From Paenibacillus barengoltzii NBRC 101215 (GTDB lineage Bacteria; Bacillota; Bacilli; Paenibacillales; Paenibacillaceae): a stretch of DNA of 36,910 bases. The notes beneath the pieces were generated by a model. The model was not told the DNA's origin. It saw only the letters and a list, made by a program, of their open reading frames with translations, and did not search any database. The position numbers were made by a program, and so were the translations under genes. Location of the stretch: contig NZ_BILV01000059.1 in assembly GCF_004000745.1 (NCBI RefSeq), positions 1 to 36,910 of the forward strand, read 5' to 3'. Positions within the stretch are counted from its first letter, which is position 1. Each line of letters opens with the position of its first letter. Of the stretch, positions 14,484 to 22,196 are shown one piece after another.

Positions 14484-15488
14484 TTACAGGTGGCTAACAG
14501 ACAAGCGCAAGATCGTCTCGTGCGGCAGAATGACCCGAGGGTTCTCAACCGTTTCCTTCTTCATCAGCTTCGTCAGCAAACGCATCGCTACCGCACCGAG
14601 GTCATACATCGGTTGAGCGACCGTTGTCAGCTGAGGACGTACCATCGAAGCCATGCGGATGTTATCCACGCTGATAATCGAGAAATCGTCCGGCACCTTC
14701 AAGCCTTCGTCCTGAATGCTGTGGATGGCGCCAATCGCCATTTCATCCGTTGCAGCGAAAATCGCTGTCGGCCGTTTCTTCAGCCCCAGGAAATACTTCA
14801 TCGCTTCCACGCCGGATTCATAACGGTAGTTGCCGATCCGCACCAGGTCCTCTTGGTACTGAATGCCTGCGGTTTCCAGCGCACGCTTGTACCCTTGGAA
14901 TCTGGCATAGCCGTTCGCCGGATCCTGCAACGTTCCGCTGATCATCGCGATTTCGCGGTGTCCATGGCGAACCAGTGTGCTGACGGCGTCAAATGCAGCG
15001 GCTTCGTGATCAATATCCACGGATGGATATTGGCCGTTCTCGTCGCTCGTTGCGCACAGCACGATTGGTACCGCAGACGTCTGGAACGCTTGAATATGCT
15101 CCTCCGTTACGGTTCCGCCCATGAACAGGAGCCCGTCCACTTGCTTCTCGAGCAAGGTGTTGATGACGCGGATCTCCTTCTCTTTCCGTTTGTCGGCATT
15201 ACACAAAATAATGTTATAGTGATACATGTTCGCAATATCTTCGATGCCCCGAGCGATTTCCGCAAAAATCGAATTTGAAATATCGGGGATAACCACGCCT
15301 ACAGTGGTGGTCTTCTTGCTGGCAAGCCCCCTGGCTACAGCGTTGGGCCGGTAGCCTAACCGTTCTATCGCTTCGTAAACCTTTTTCCGGGTCTGCGGTT
15401 TCACGTTCGGATTGTTATTGACAACCCGGGAAACCGTGGCCATCGAGACGCCTGCTTCACGTGCCACATCATAAATGGTAACCGTCAC
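14484..15488 (-). CDS. Catabolite control protein CcpA
   Basis: A 334-residue LacI/GalR-family regulator. The [23 protein letters not shown] is followed by [14 protein letters not shown] and the hinge helix [15 protein letters not shown]. The effector domain contains [20 protein letters not shown] and ends with [19 protein letters not shown]. With HPr phosphorylated on serine it binds cre sites. GTG at 15488 is the start: GGAGAG lies upstream and the overlapping ATG is followed at once by TGA. Its placement near acsA/acuAC, ytxJ and aroA resembles the Bacillus order. The promoter carries a near-cre, suggesting self-control. Confidence 0.96.
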   Translation of the reverse strand: MTVTIYDVAREAGVSMATVSRVVNNNPNVKPQTRKKVYEAIERLGYRPNAVARGLASKKTTTVGVVIPDISNSIFAEIARGIEDIANMYHYNIILCNADKRKEKEIRVINTLLEKQVDGLLFMGGTVTEEHIQAFQTSAVPIVLCATSDENGQYPSVDIDHEAAAFDAVSTLVRHGHREIAMISGTLQDPANGYARFQGYKRALETAGIQYQEDLVRIGNYRYESGVEAMKYFLGLKKRPTAIFAATDEMAIGAIHSIQDEGLKVPDDFSIISVDNIRMASMVRPQLTTVAQPMYDLGAVAMRLLTKLMKKETVENPRVILPHETILRLSVSHL

Positions 15489-15558
15489 ATTCTTCTCTCC
15501 ATTGCCAATAGATTTTCACTCATTCATCCGGTAAAGATCCAGAGCTTCAATTAAATTT

Positions 15559-15600
15559 ATGATACGACAAAATACTACTTAATGCAATGATAACGCTTCA
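15559..15600 (-). promoter_or_regulatory. ccpA promoter with adjoining cre-like site
   Basis: On the minus strand TTGCAT (15582-15587), a 17-bp spacer and TATCAT (15559-15564). Immediately upstream of the -35 box lies TGATAACGCTTCA (15588-15600, plus-strand reading), one base shorter than a full cre but with both TGA/TCA ends and the central CG. Confidence 0.6.
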
Positions 15601-15601
15601 C

Positions 15602-15943
15602 TTAGCGTAAAATCTCCTCTAAAGTCGATTTCGTGATCTTGGAATGGGACGTATGCCAGACGGCTTGTCCATCCTTAATCAGGATCGCTTGCGGGGATTC
15701 ATGCTTGACGCCAAGCCGCTCGGCTGCCTCATTCGATACGTCTCGGTTCTCGATAACGTAAATCAGCCCGTATGTAACGTCTTCCCGCGGAGTTCCGTTT
15801 AAATAAGCCTCCGCTTCCTTATGTGCCCCGGCACTGATCGGGCAGCGGGTACTGTGCTTGAATAGCAACAACGGCTGGCTTGCGGAGCGTTCCAAAGCAT
15901 CGTTCAGCTCTTGGATCGATTGTATTCTCATCCATTTGGACAT
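15602..15943 (-). CDS. Bacillithiol-system redox protein YtxJ
   Basis: A 113-residue thioredoxin-fold protein. It carries LLLFKHSTRCPIS, the YtxJ active-site motif with a single Cys followed by Pro, then YVIENRDVSNEAAERLGVKH and ESPQAILIKDGQAVWHTSH with the cis-Pro region. The family is proposed to act as a monothiol bacilliredoxin. GGGGATGAG precedes the ATG. It lies directly upstream of ccpA (113-bp gap); ytxJ and ccpA are also neighbours in Bacillus. Confidence 0.92.
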   Translation of the reverse strand: MSKWMRIQSIQELNDALERSASQPLLLFKHSTRCPISAGAHKEAEAYLNGTPREDVTYGLIYVIENRDVSNEAAERLGVKHESPQAILIKDGQAVWHTSHSKITKSTLEEILR

Positions 15944-16065
15944 GACGTCTCATCCCCTTTTTGATCGAATAAGAATCTCCAGATGTTCTGTTGATATCTT
16001 AACAAAAAGAGAAATGAAAATACAACTTTTATTTACAAATGATTTGCAAAAATCGAGTAAATTCG

Positions 16066-16509
16066 TCAATTAGCCTTGGAAAGTTGTCGATTCTTTACAA
16101 ATTTAGACAATTGGGATAGACGTTTGGAGATTTCATTCATCCAATCCAGGTCGCTTAAGTTCTTGGCCCCGCCGTACAAGTCCAATAGCATGTTGATTCG
16201 TTCTTCACATTGCTGCTCCAGCAGATTTTCAAAGGATTCGTAATCCGCCCCGTCCCATTGACGATAAATGCTGAAGATCAAGTCTGCCAGCTCGTTCCGC
16301 TCGGTAAAATAAATGCGGCCGCTCGGCGCCTCCTTCTTGAGCTCAGCCAGCAGGTCCGTCAAATCCGACTTCACCTCAGGAAGCACTTCGTAGAAGTCGC
16401 AATCTTCGCACTCGTAAATTGGAACACGATCGATTTCATAGATTCCTTCAAAAATGACCAGCCTGAAGCCCAGGTTCATCATTTTCCCGCACTGACAGTG
16501 CTTACGCAC
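16066..16509 (-). CDS. Hypothetical protein with N-terminal zinc-ribbon cysteines
   Basis: 147 residues. Cys pairs CQCGK (residues 5-7) and CEDC (about 34-37) fit a zinc ribbon. The segment between them, FRLVIFEGIYEIDRVPIYEC, is beta-rich. The rest is helical and charged (VKSDLTDLLAELKKEAPS, FENLLEQQCEERINMLLDL). No signal peptide or membrane helix is visible. I do not recognise a named family; similar short Cys4 proteins occur in Bacillota. It is monocistronic between ytxJ and a divergent DJ-1 gene. Confidence 0.75.
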   Translation of the reverse strand: MRKHCQCGKMMNLGFRLVIFEGIYEIDRVPIYECEDCDFYEVLPEVKSDLTDLLAELKKEAPSGRIYFTERNELADLIFSIYRQWDGADYESFENLLEQQCEERINMLLDLYGGAKNLSDLDWMNEISKRLSQLSKFVKNRQLSKAN

Positions 16510-16858
16510 AGTACCACCTCATCTTAGTCCTCTGCTTTTTTTGTTCCGACTGATTTTGCTAGATATAAATAAGTCTCTTGTATCGGAGCCTCCGCTGCCT
16601 CTGATGGCAACAATAATCCATTGCCGCTCCTCGCAACTCGTGACTTAGAACGTGCGCCGATAGACGTTTTAATTAGAATATTGTTCTTATTCGACTCGCC
16701 CGCAAGAATCTCCTTCCGTTAGCAAAAGATACTTTAAATTGCCATATTTGGAAATGTTTCAGAAAGCGCCAGGCATAGTAAGAGTCATCATTTTTGATAC
16801 AATTAAAATATTGATTCGAATTTTCGTCAAGTGCCATAAAAGACAGGAGGAGTTGGAT
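16510..16858. other. Intergenic region before the DJ-1/PfpI gene
   Basis: No gene is supported. An imperfect dyad TTAGAA-N5-TTCTTA lies near 16674-16690. An extended -10 (TGATACAAT, 16795-16803) is a plausible promoter for the downstream gene. An open frame continues upstream of that gene's start to 16739 but carries no ribosome binding site. The rest shows nothing I can name. Confidence 0.4.
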
Positions 16859-17386
16859 TTGAGATTAAATGGTAAAAAGATCGTTGCTTTAGTCGATGAG
16901 GAGTTTGAAGATTTGGAGCTATGGTACCCGGTCTACCGCGTTCGCGAAGAGGGAGCGGAGGTGCATTTGGCCGGTCCGGTGAAAGGCAAAAAATACATTG
17001 GCAAATACGGGGTCCCCGCTGAAGCGGAATTTGCCTTCGAGGAAATCGATGCCAACGCGTATGACGGCATTCTTGTCCCCGGCGGCTGGGCGCCGGACAA
17101 GCTTCGCCGATACGATAAGGTGCTTCAGCTCGTTCGCGAGCTGCACCAAGCGAAGAAGCCGATCGGGCAAATCTGCCACGCCGGCTGGGTACTCATCTCC
17201 GCGGGGATCCTGAAAGGCGTGACCGTTACGTCTACGCCAGGGATCCGCGACGATATGCAGAACGCAGGCGCGATTTGGGTGGACGAGCCCGTTGTCGTGG
17301 ACGGGCACATCATCTCGGCCCGCCGCCCGCCGGACCTGCCGGCTTACGGCAAAGCGTTTGTGGATGCGGTGGCGAACCGGGGATAA
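16859..17386 (+). CDS. DJ-1/PfpI-family protein (class I glutamine-amidotransferase-like)
   Basis: A 175-residue flavodoxin-like protein. ILVPGGWAPDKLRR precedes the nucleophile elbow GQICHAGWVL, whose Cys (about residue 104) is the family's active-site thiol. VVVDGHIISARRPPDLPAYGKAF is the usual C-terminal segment. Members act as glyoxalase/deglycase-like or chaperone stress proteins; the activity here is not determined. The start is TTG at 16859 because AGGAGG (16845-16850) lies 8 nt upstream. It is convergent with ptsI across a repeat element. Confidence 0.87.
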   Translation: MRLNGKKIVALVDEEFEDLELWYPVYRVREEGAEVHLAGPVKGKKYIGKYGVPAEAEFAFEEIDANAYDGILVPGGWAPDKLRRYDKVLQLVRELHQAKKPIGQICHAGWVLISAGILKGVTVTSTPGIRDDMQNAGAIWVDEPVVVDGHIISARRPPDLPAYGKAFVDAVANRG

Positions 17387-17472
17387 TGGTGCATGAGGTA
17401 GTATAAGTGCTGAGATGTGTGTGTAGCCGCGGCGGAATAGCGGGATTGTGACGTGCGCTTCCTGCTTTCACC

Positions 17473-17656
17473 AAATGTAAAAGTGCAGTTTAAATCCTCT
17501 GAACATCCCGAAATTCGGGTTTTAAATGCAAAAGTGCAGTTCAGATCGAATGAAAAGTCCGCTATCGGACCGTTTCGCCCAAAGTTAACTGTACTTTTGC
17601 ATTTCAACTAGCCGATTGAGGCAAGTTCGACAAAACTCAACTGCACTTTTACATCT
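17473..17656. repeat. 184-bp four-copy dyad element, AAATGYAAAAGTGCAGTT family
   Basis: The 18-bp core AAATGYAAAAGTGCAGTT is forward at 17473-17490 and 17524-17541 (51 bp apart). It is inverted at 17587-17604 and 17639-17656 (52 bp apart), with 1-2 mismatches. Small perfect hairpins lie between copies: CCCGAAATTCGGG near 17507 and GTCCG-CTAT-CGGAC near 17558. It fills the gap between convergent pfpI and ptsI. Same geometry as 9367-9549, 25218-25400 and 35264-35446. Confidence 0.85.
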
Positions 17657-17745
17657 CAACCCCGGAAGGCACGGAGCGAACGTGGAGTTAGCGAGGGATC
17701 CATTCGCCATCTGCATGCGCCCCCAAGCCGCAACATAACAAAACA

Positions 17746-17787
17746 AGGCCGTCCCCGATGTCCATGCTGACCCGAAGGGACGGCCTG
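17746..17787 (-). terminator. Intrinsic terminator of ptsI
   Basis: AGGCCGTCCC pairs with GGGACGGCCT. The minus strand continues TTGTTTTGTT. It starts just past the ptsI stop. Confidence 0.8.
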
Positions 17788-17789
17788 TT

Positions 17790-19532
17790 TTATTTACTCA
17801 AACGCTCTTGCTCCAGCTCGTGTGCATAGCGGACCAGTTCGGCTTCAACCTGATTGCTGGTCGGTAAGCGGTAGCAAGCCGCGCCCACTTCCTTGCTCTC
17901 CCGCGAATCGGAGTTCAAGATGCGGTGCTTCACCCGCAGCAGCGCCTGCGGCGACATGCTCAGATCGGTGACGCCAAGATACAGCCATAACGGCACCGCC
18001 TTCTCGTCCCCGGCCATTTCGCCGCAGACACTTACGGTGATGCCGGCATCCTTAGCCGCTTGCACCGTTTGACGCAGCAGTCGCAAGACGGCTGGATGGA
18101 ACGGATGATACATGTGAGCGATCTGCTCGTTCATCCGGTCAACGGCAAGCACATACTGTACCAGATCGTTGGTGCCGATGCTGAAGAAGTCCACCTCTTG
18201 GGCCAGCAGATCGGCAATCGCCGCCGCGGCCGGAATTTCAATCATAATGCCAACTTGAATATCGGGATCGTAGGCGATTCCCCGCCGGGTCAAATCCTGC
18301 TTCGCTTCCTCCAGGATCGCATTCGCCGCACGGATTTCCTCCAGCGAGGAGATCATCGGATACAGGATTTTCATCTTCCCATAAGCGCTGGCGCGTAAAA
18401 TCGCAGCAAGCTGGGTTTGAAACAACTCCCGGCTGTCCAAACTGATACGAATTCCGCGATAGCCCAGCACCGGGTTCTCCTCTTCCTGCAGCTCGAAATA
18501 TTCCAGCTGCTTGTCGCCGCCAATGTCCAGCGTCCGAATTGTAACCGAATGCGGCCCAGCCTTCTCCGCAACCTGCCGGTACACCTCAAATTGCTCATCT
18601 TCCCCAGGAAAAGTGGACCGGTCCATATATAAAAATTCTGTACGAAACAAGCCCACGCCTTCCGCGCCGTGCTTTAACGCCAGCTCCAAGTCCTTCACGG
18701 AGCTGATATTGCCGGCGAGCCGCATGCGTACGCCATCCTTGGTGACCGCTTCCACGGCAGCCAGCAGCTGCAGCTGTTCTTTGCGGCGGCGTTGCTTCTC
18801 CGCCAGCTCTGTATACCGGGCGATGATCTCCGGCTCCGGATTCAGATATACGTATCCTTCGTCGCCGTCGATGACTAGCAGATCGCCCGTTTGCAACGGC
18901 TCGGTCAGCTTGTTCTCAAGCCCCGATACCAGCGGAATGCCGAGTGCCCGCGCCATGATCGCCGAGTGCGACGTTTTCCCGCCGGCCATCGTAACCATAC
19001 CCAAGACGTTGTCCGGATTCAAATGGACCAACTGAGAGGGAGAAAGCTCCTTCGCCACCAAAATATACGGCTGCGTATCCGCAGGCAAGGTGATGTCCGG
19101 CGTCCCCAACAAATGCTTCAGCAGGCGATTGCCGACATCCTTGATGTCGAGGGCCCGTTCTTTCATATATTCGTCATCCAGCAGGTCAAACATCGTGACA
19201 AAATGATCGATTGCTTCCTTGACGGCAACCTCCGCCGCCTTGTATTGGCGTTCGATAATCCCCTGGATTTCGCTCATAAATACGGGATCCTCCAGGATCG
19301 CCAGATGGGCATCAAAGATACCGGATTCCTCCGCACCCACCGTCTCCTTAATCTCGTTCTTCATCACTTCGATTTCGGTTTTGGACGTGCGAATACCTTC
19401 GTACAATCGCTCGAATTCCTTGGCGAGATCCACCTTCTCCATTCGGCGATCCGGTACGTCCCATTCCCAGGCGGGCAGCACAAAAGCTTTGCCGATGGCG
19501 ACTCCCGCTGCTGCTCCGATCCCCTGTATCAT
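17790..19532 (-). CDS. Phosphotransferase system enzyme I PtsI
   Basis: A 580-residue PEP-protein phosphotransferase. The N-terminal domain carries the phospho-accepting His189 in GGKTSHSAIMARALGIP. The C-terminal TIM barrel binds PEP: GLFRTEFLYMDR, IRTLDIGGDKQLEYF, GYRGIRISL, FFSIGTNDLVQY and the terminal SVCGEMAGD. It passes phosphate from PEP to HPr and starts all PTS sugar uptake; HPr-Ser-P is also the CcpA co-repressor. No ptsH adjoins it, unlike the usual ptsHI pair, so HPr must be encoded elsewhere. It has its own promoter. Confidence 0.96.
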   Translation of the reverse strand: MIQGIGAAAGVAIGKAFVLPAWEWDVPDRRMEKVDLAKEFERLYEGIRTSKTEIEVMKNEIKETVGAEESGIFDAHLAILEDPVFMSEIQGIIERQYKAAEVAVKEAIDHFVTMFDLLDDEYMKERALDIKDVGNRLLKHLLGTPDITLPADTQPYILVAKELSPSQLVHLNPDNVLGMVTMAGGKTSHSAIMARALGIPLVSGLENKLTEPLQTGDLLVIDGDEGYVYLNPEPEIIARYTELAEKQRRRKEQLQLLAAVEAVTKDGVRMRLAGNISSVKDLELALKHGAEGVGLFRTEFLYMDRSTFPGEDEQFEVYRQVAEKAGPHSVTIRTLDIGGDKQLEYFELQEEENPVLGYRGIRISLDSRELFQTQLAAILRASAYGKMKILYPMISSLEEIRAANAILEEAKQDLTRRGIAYDPDIQVGIMIEIPAAAAIADLLAQEVDFFSIGTNDLVQYVLAVDRMNEQIAHMYHPFHPAVLRLLRQTVQAAKDAGITVSVCGEMAGDEKAVPLWLYLGVTDLSMSPQALLRVKHRILNSDSRESKEVGAACYRLPTSNQVEAELVRYAHELEQERLSK

Positions 19533-19625
19533 GTAGTGACCCCCTAGTCCTGCTTGTAAGTTCCTAACCTAAGGCACTATTCATTCTTGAACTTTCTCTA
19601 TAGGATGCCCTCTATCTATTTCATT

Positions 19626-19655
19626 ATGGTAATCCTAGCCCCTTAAATTTGTCAA
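19626..19655 (-). promoter_or_regulatory. ptsI promoter candidate
   Basis: On the minus strand a perfect TTGACA (19650-19655), 18-bp spacer and TACCAT (19626-19631). It lies about 95 bp before the ptsI start, so ptsI is probably not read only from the aro operon. Confidence 0.5.
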
Positions 19656-19674
19656 AGAAAAAACACGCAACTCA

Positions 19675-19707
19675 AAGAGGGCCCTCCGAATTCGGATGGG
19701 TCCTCTT
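19675..19707 (-). terminator. Hairpin after the CoA-binding protein gene
   Basis: AAGAGG-CCCTCCGAA (19675-19690) pairs with TTCGGATGGG-CCTCTT (19691-19707), centred on TCCGAATTCGGA. The U run on the minus strand (TTTTTT) comes about 14 nt later, so termination may be partial. Confidence 0.55.
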
Positions 19708-19720
19708 GGATGGGCCATGC

Positions 19721-20149
19721 TTAACTGCGTTTTCCGATCAGAATGCTATCTTCGACCTTGATGCAGCGGTCCATAATGACGGTGAGTCCGCCTTTCGAAG
19801 CGATCTCATACGCTTCTTCACTGAAGATTCCCAGTTGCAGCCAAAGCACGCGAGCCCCAATCTTCACCGCTTCCTCTGCGACCGGCGGCGTCTGCTCACT
19901 GCGACGGAACACATTGACGATATCCACCGGCTCCGGGATATCCGACAAGCTCGGGTAGACCTTCTCCCCCAGAATTTCACCGCTAACCATCGGATTCACC
20001 GGGATAATACGATAGCCGTTATTTTGCAAAGCTTGCGCAACCATGTACGAGGTGCGGTCAGGTTTGTCCGACAACCCCACGACGGCAATGTTACCGGCGT
20101 TCAACAGAATCTCCTTGATTTCCTCACGGCTTGGATTTTCAAATGCCAT
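19721..20149 (-). CDS. CoA-binding (Rossmann-fold) protein, YccU type
   Basis: 142 residues. The fold starts with NAGNIAVVGLSDKPDRTSYMVAQAL (nucleotide-binding loop), then YRIIPVNPMVSGEILGEKVYPSL, VDIVNVFRRSEQTP and WLQLGI. This is the stand-alone CoA_binding_2 family related to the N-terminal domain of succinyl-CoA ligases. No catalytic residues are evident and the role is unknown. AAAGGAGG lies 9 nt before the ATG at 20149; the ATG 9 bp earlier is too close to that site. It follows aroA by about 60 bp, probably in the same operon. Confidence 0.88.
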   Translation of the reverse strand: MAFENPSREEIKEILLNAGNIAVVGLSDKPDRTSYMVAQALQNNGYRIIPVNPMVSGEILGEKVYPSLSDIPEPVDIVNVFRRSEQTPPVAEEAVKIGARVLWLQLGIFSEEAYEIASKGGLTVIMDRCIKVEDSILIGKRS

Positions 20150-20208
20150 TTTGGCCATCCTCCTTTATCGACGCCAGCAAAGCCAGCGCCTTGCCTCTTA
20201 GTTCAAGT

Positions 20209-21501
20209 TTATTCTACCCGTTCGATCGATGCACCAAGCGAAGTGATGTGATCAAAAAATTGCGGATACGATTTCGCCACATGGTGCGCATCCTTAATCA
20301 CCAGCGGCTCCCGGCAGCGCAAGCCGACGACGGTCAACGCCATAATGACGCGGTGGTCGTAATGCGCATTAATCGTCACGCCGCCTTCGAGGCCGGTCGG
20401 ACGCCCGTGGACGATAATTTCCGCTTGGCGTTCTTCGACGTTCGCGCCGGCTTTTTTCAGCTCGGTCAAAAAGTCGGTGATCCGGTCGCATTCCTTGTAA
20501 CGCAAATTTTCCACGTTATAGAACCGGGACGTCCCGTCAGCAAACACTGCAGCCGCGACCATCGCTAACACAGCGTCGGTCGCCGCATCGCCGTCGAATT
20601 CCACCGGCCGCAACCGGCCATTGCCCTGCACGTGGACCGTACCGTTCTGATGTGTCAGCGGCACGTCCATCATCTGCAGCACGTCTACAACAGCGCGCTC
20701 ACCCTGCTTGCTCTGCTCGGCCAACCGATGAACCTTCACGTCCGATTTCGTCACGGCAGCCGCAGCTAAGATCGCCGCCGAGCCCGGATAGTCCCCCTGC
20801 ACGGTATACGTCTTCGCTTGATAGCTTTGCCGTCCAGGCACGCGGAAATGCATATAATCGTCGCTGGCATGGATCACGATCCCGGCTTGCTCCAGCACTT
20901 CCAGCGTTTGCCCCACAACGACCTTCGATTTCAGATCGTTAAGCACCTCAATTTCGCTGTCTTCGTCAAGCAGCGGCGTCAAGAACAGCAAAGCGCTCAG
21001 GTACTGCGAGCTCACCGAACCGGAGACGCGGATCTTCCCGCCCTTCGGCGCACCACCGCGAATGGTGATCGGCAATTTCCCCTCGTTGTGACTCACTTCC
21101 ACACCAAGCTGTCCCAGGGCGTCGATCAGGTCATCATGCGGCCGCTTGCCCAGCGAATCCGGATACGTGTTCACGAACGTCACCTCCGGGCAGAGTGATG
21201 CGATCGCCATCAGGAACCGGAGGACGGCCCCGGCGTTCCCAACGTTCAGCTCCTTGACGTCTTTCGGCCGCCGTCCAAAACCGGTGATGACGATCTTCTC
21301 CTCGTCCTCTTCCAGCACCGCACCCAAATCGGCGATACAGCGACGCATGGCGTCACTGTCCTCACTGTGCGCCGGGTAATATACCGTGCTTGTCCCTTCC
21401 GCTAAAGCCGCAACCAGCAGGTAACGAGTTGTATAGTTTTTGGAGGATAATGCTCCGATTTCGCCCTTTAACTCCGGCGTAGGCCTAACGATAACGTCCA
21501 T
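20209..21501 (-). CDS. 3-phosphoshikimate 1-carboxyvinyltransferase (EPSP synthase) AroA
   Basis: About 430 residues; joins PEP and shikimate-3-phosphate in the sixth step of the shikimate pathway. Conserved catalytic residues are visible: SK and TTR near the N terminus, GKRPHDDL, SGSVSSQYLSALL, GDYPGSAAILAAAA, FDGDAATDAVL, NLRYKECDRI, YDHRVIMAL and AKSYPQFF. The PEP/glyphosate loop reads NVGNAGAVLRFLMA, with Ala and Phe where E. coli has T97 and P101. The first loop reads LSSKNYTTR in place of PGSKSVSNR. The ATG at 21501 is favoured over a GTG at 21510 that sits too close to AAAGGGG. aroK lies 31 bp upstream. Confidence 0.95.
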   Translation of the reverse strand: MDVIVRPTPELKGEIGALSSKNYTTRYLLVAALAEGTSTVYYPAHSEDSDAMRRCIADLGAVLEEDEEKIVITGFGRRPKDVKELNVGNAGAVLRFLMAIASLCPEVTFVNTYPDSLGKRPHDDLIDALGQLGVEVSHNEGKLPITIRGGAPKGGKIRVSGSVSSQYLSALLFLTPLLDEDSEIEVLNDLKSKVVVGQTLEVLEQAGIVIHASDDYMHFRVPGRQSYQAKTYTVQGDYPGSAAILAAAAVTKSDVKVHRLAEQSKQGERAVVDVLQMMDVPLTHQNGTVHVQGNGRLRPVEFDGDAATDAVLAMVAAAVFADGTSRFYNVENLRYKECDRITDFLTELKKAGANVEERQAEIIVHGRPTGLEGGVTINAHYDHRVIMALTVVGLRCREPLVIKDAHHVAKSYPQFFDHITSLGASIERVE

Positions 21502-21531
21502 AGTGTTCACATTCCCCTTTGTTGTGATTAA

Positions 21532-22041
21532 TCAAGAACCGCGGTAATGCGTTAAAATCTCAGCCGCCACTTGTTCCGCGCTTTTCCCCGAAGTATCCAC
21601 GGTCAGATGAGCAAAAGCGTAAAGTTCCTTCCGTTCCTCCAGCAGCGCGGTGATCCGCTCCTTCGCCCCCCCGGTCAAGAGCGGTCGGTTCGGGTCCTCC
21701 CCGACCCGCGCGAGAATCTCGTCCGCCGTCGCTTGGAGCGCCACCACCAGGCCGCCGCCTCGCATCGCCAGACGATTCGCCTCACGAAGCACCGCACCGC
21801 CGCCGGTCGCCAGCACAATCCCTTGCTCTTGCAGCGTGTTCCGCAGCGCCGCGGACTCCAGGTCACGGAAATAAGCTTCTCCTTCAGCCGCAAAAATATC
21901 CGGAATCGACCGCCCCGCCTCCCTGACGATCCGTTGATCGAGATCAACGAACGTTTTGCCGGTTGCGGCTGCCAGCAGGGAGCCGACGGTGGACTTTCCC
22001 GTCCCCATCATGCCGATGAGCACGATGTTATGATGCAACAT
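21532..22041 (-). CDS. Shikimate kinase AroK
   Basis: A 169-residue P-loop kinase that phosphorylates shikimate, one step before AroA. Walker A GMMGTGKST (about 10-18), DLDQRI (DxD metal/shikimate site, about 33-38), FRDLES, the ATGGGAVLR shikimate-binding loop (about 77-85) and NRPLL in the lid. AGGTGAT precedes the ATG. First gene of the aroK-aroA-CoA-binding unit; an extended -10 (TGTTATGAT, 22103-22111, minus strand) lies about 60 bp upstream. Confidence 0.94.
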   Translation of the reverse strand: MLHHNIVLIGMMGTGKSTVGSLLAAATGKTFVDLDQRIVREAGRSIPDIFAAEGEAYFRDLESAALRNTLQEQGIVLATGGGAVLREANRLAMRGGGLVVALQATADEILARVGEDPNRPLLTGGAKERITALLEERKELYAFAHLTVDTSGKSAEQVAAEILTHYRGS

Positions 22042-22102
22042 GTTATCACCTACTTGCTCTGCATCGAACCTAAAGGCACTCGTTCAGAGTAAACTTTTTC
22101 AT

Positions 22103-22111
22103 ATCATAACA
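22103..22111 (-). promoter_or_regulatory. aroK promoter candidate (extended -10)
   Basis: TGTTATGAT on the minus strand fits TGnTATAAT-type extended -10 elements. No good -35 box is visible at 16-18 bp. Confidence 0.35.
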
Positions 22112-22134
22112 CAGGCTGTCCTGTTTTCACCATG

Positions 22135-22175
22135 AAAAAAGAAGCCGGAAGAGACGCATTCGTCCCTCCGGCTTC
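22135..22175 (-). terminator. Intrinsic terminator of gnd
   Basis: GAAGCCGGA (22141-22149) pairs with TCCGGCTTC (22167-22175), and six Ts follow on the minus strand. It lies 22 bp past the gnd stop. Confidence 0.9.
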
Positions 22176-22196
22176 GCGTTTAGCCTAACCTGTTGT

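Noticed and set aside
17473..17656. Possible CRISPR array (18-bp repeats about 51 bp apart)
   Set aside because: Only four copies, two of them inverted, spacers are not of CRISPR type and no cas gene is present.
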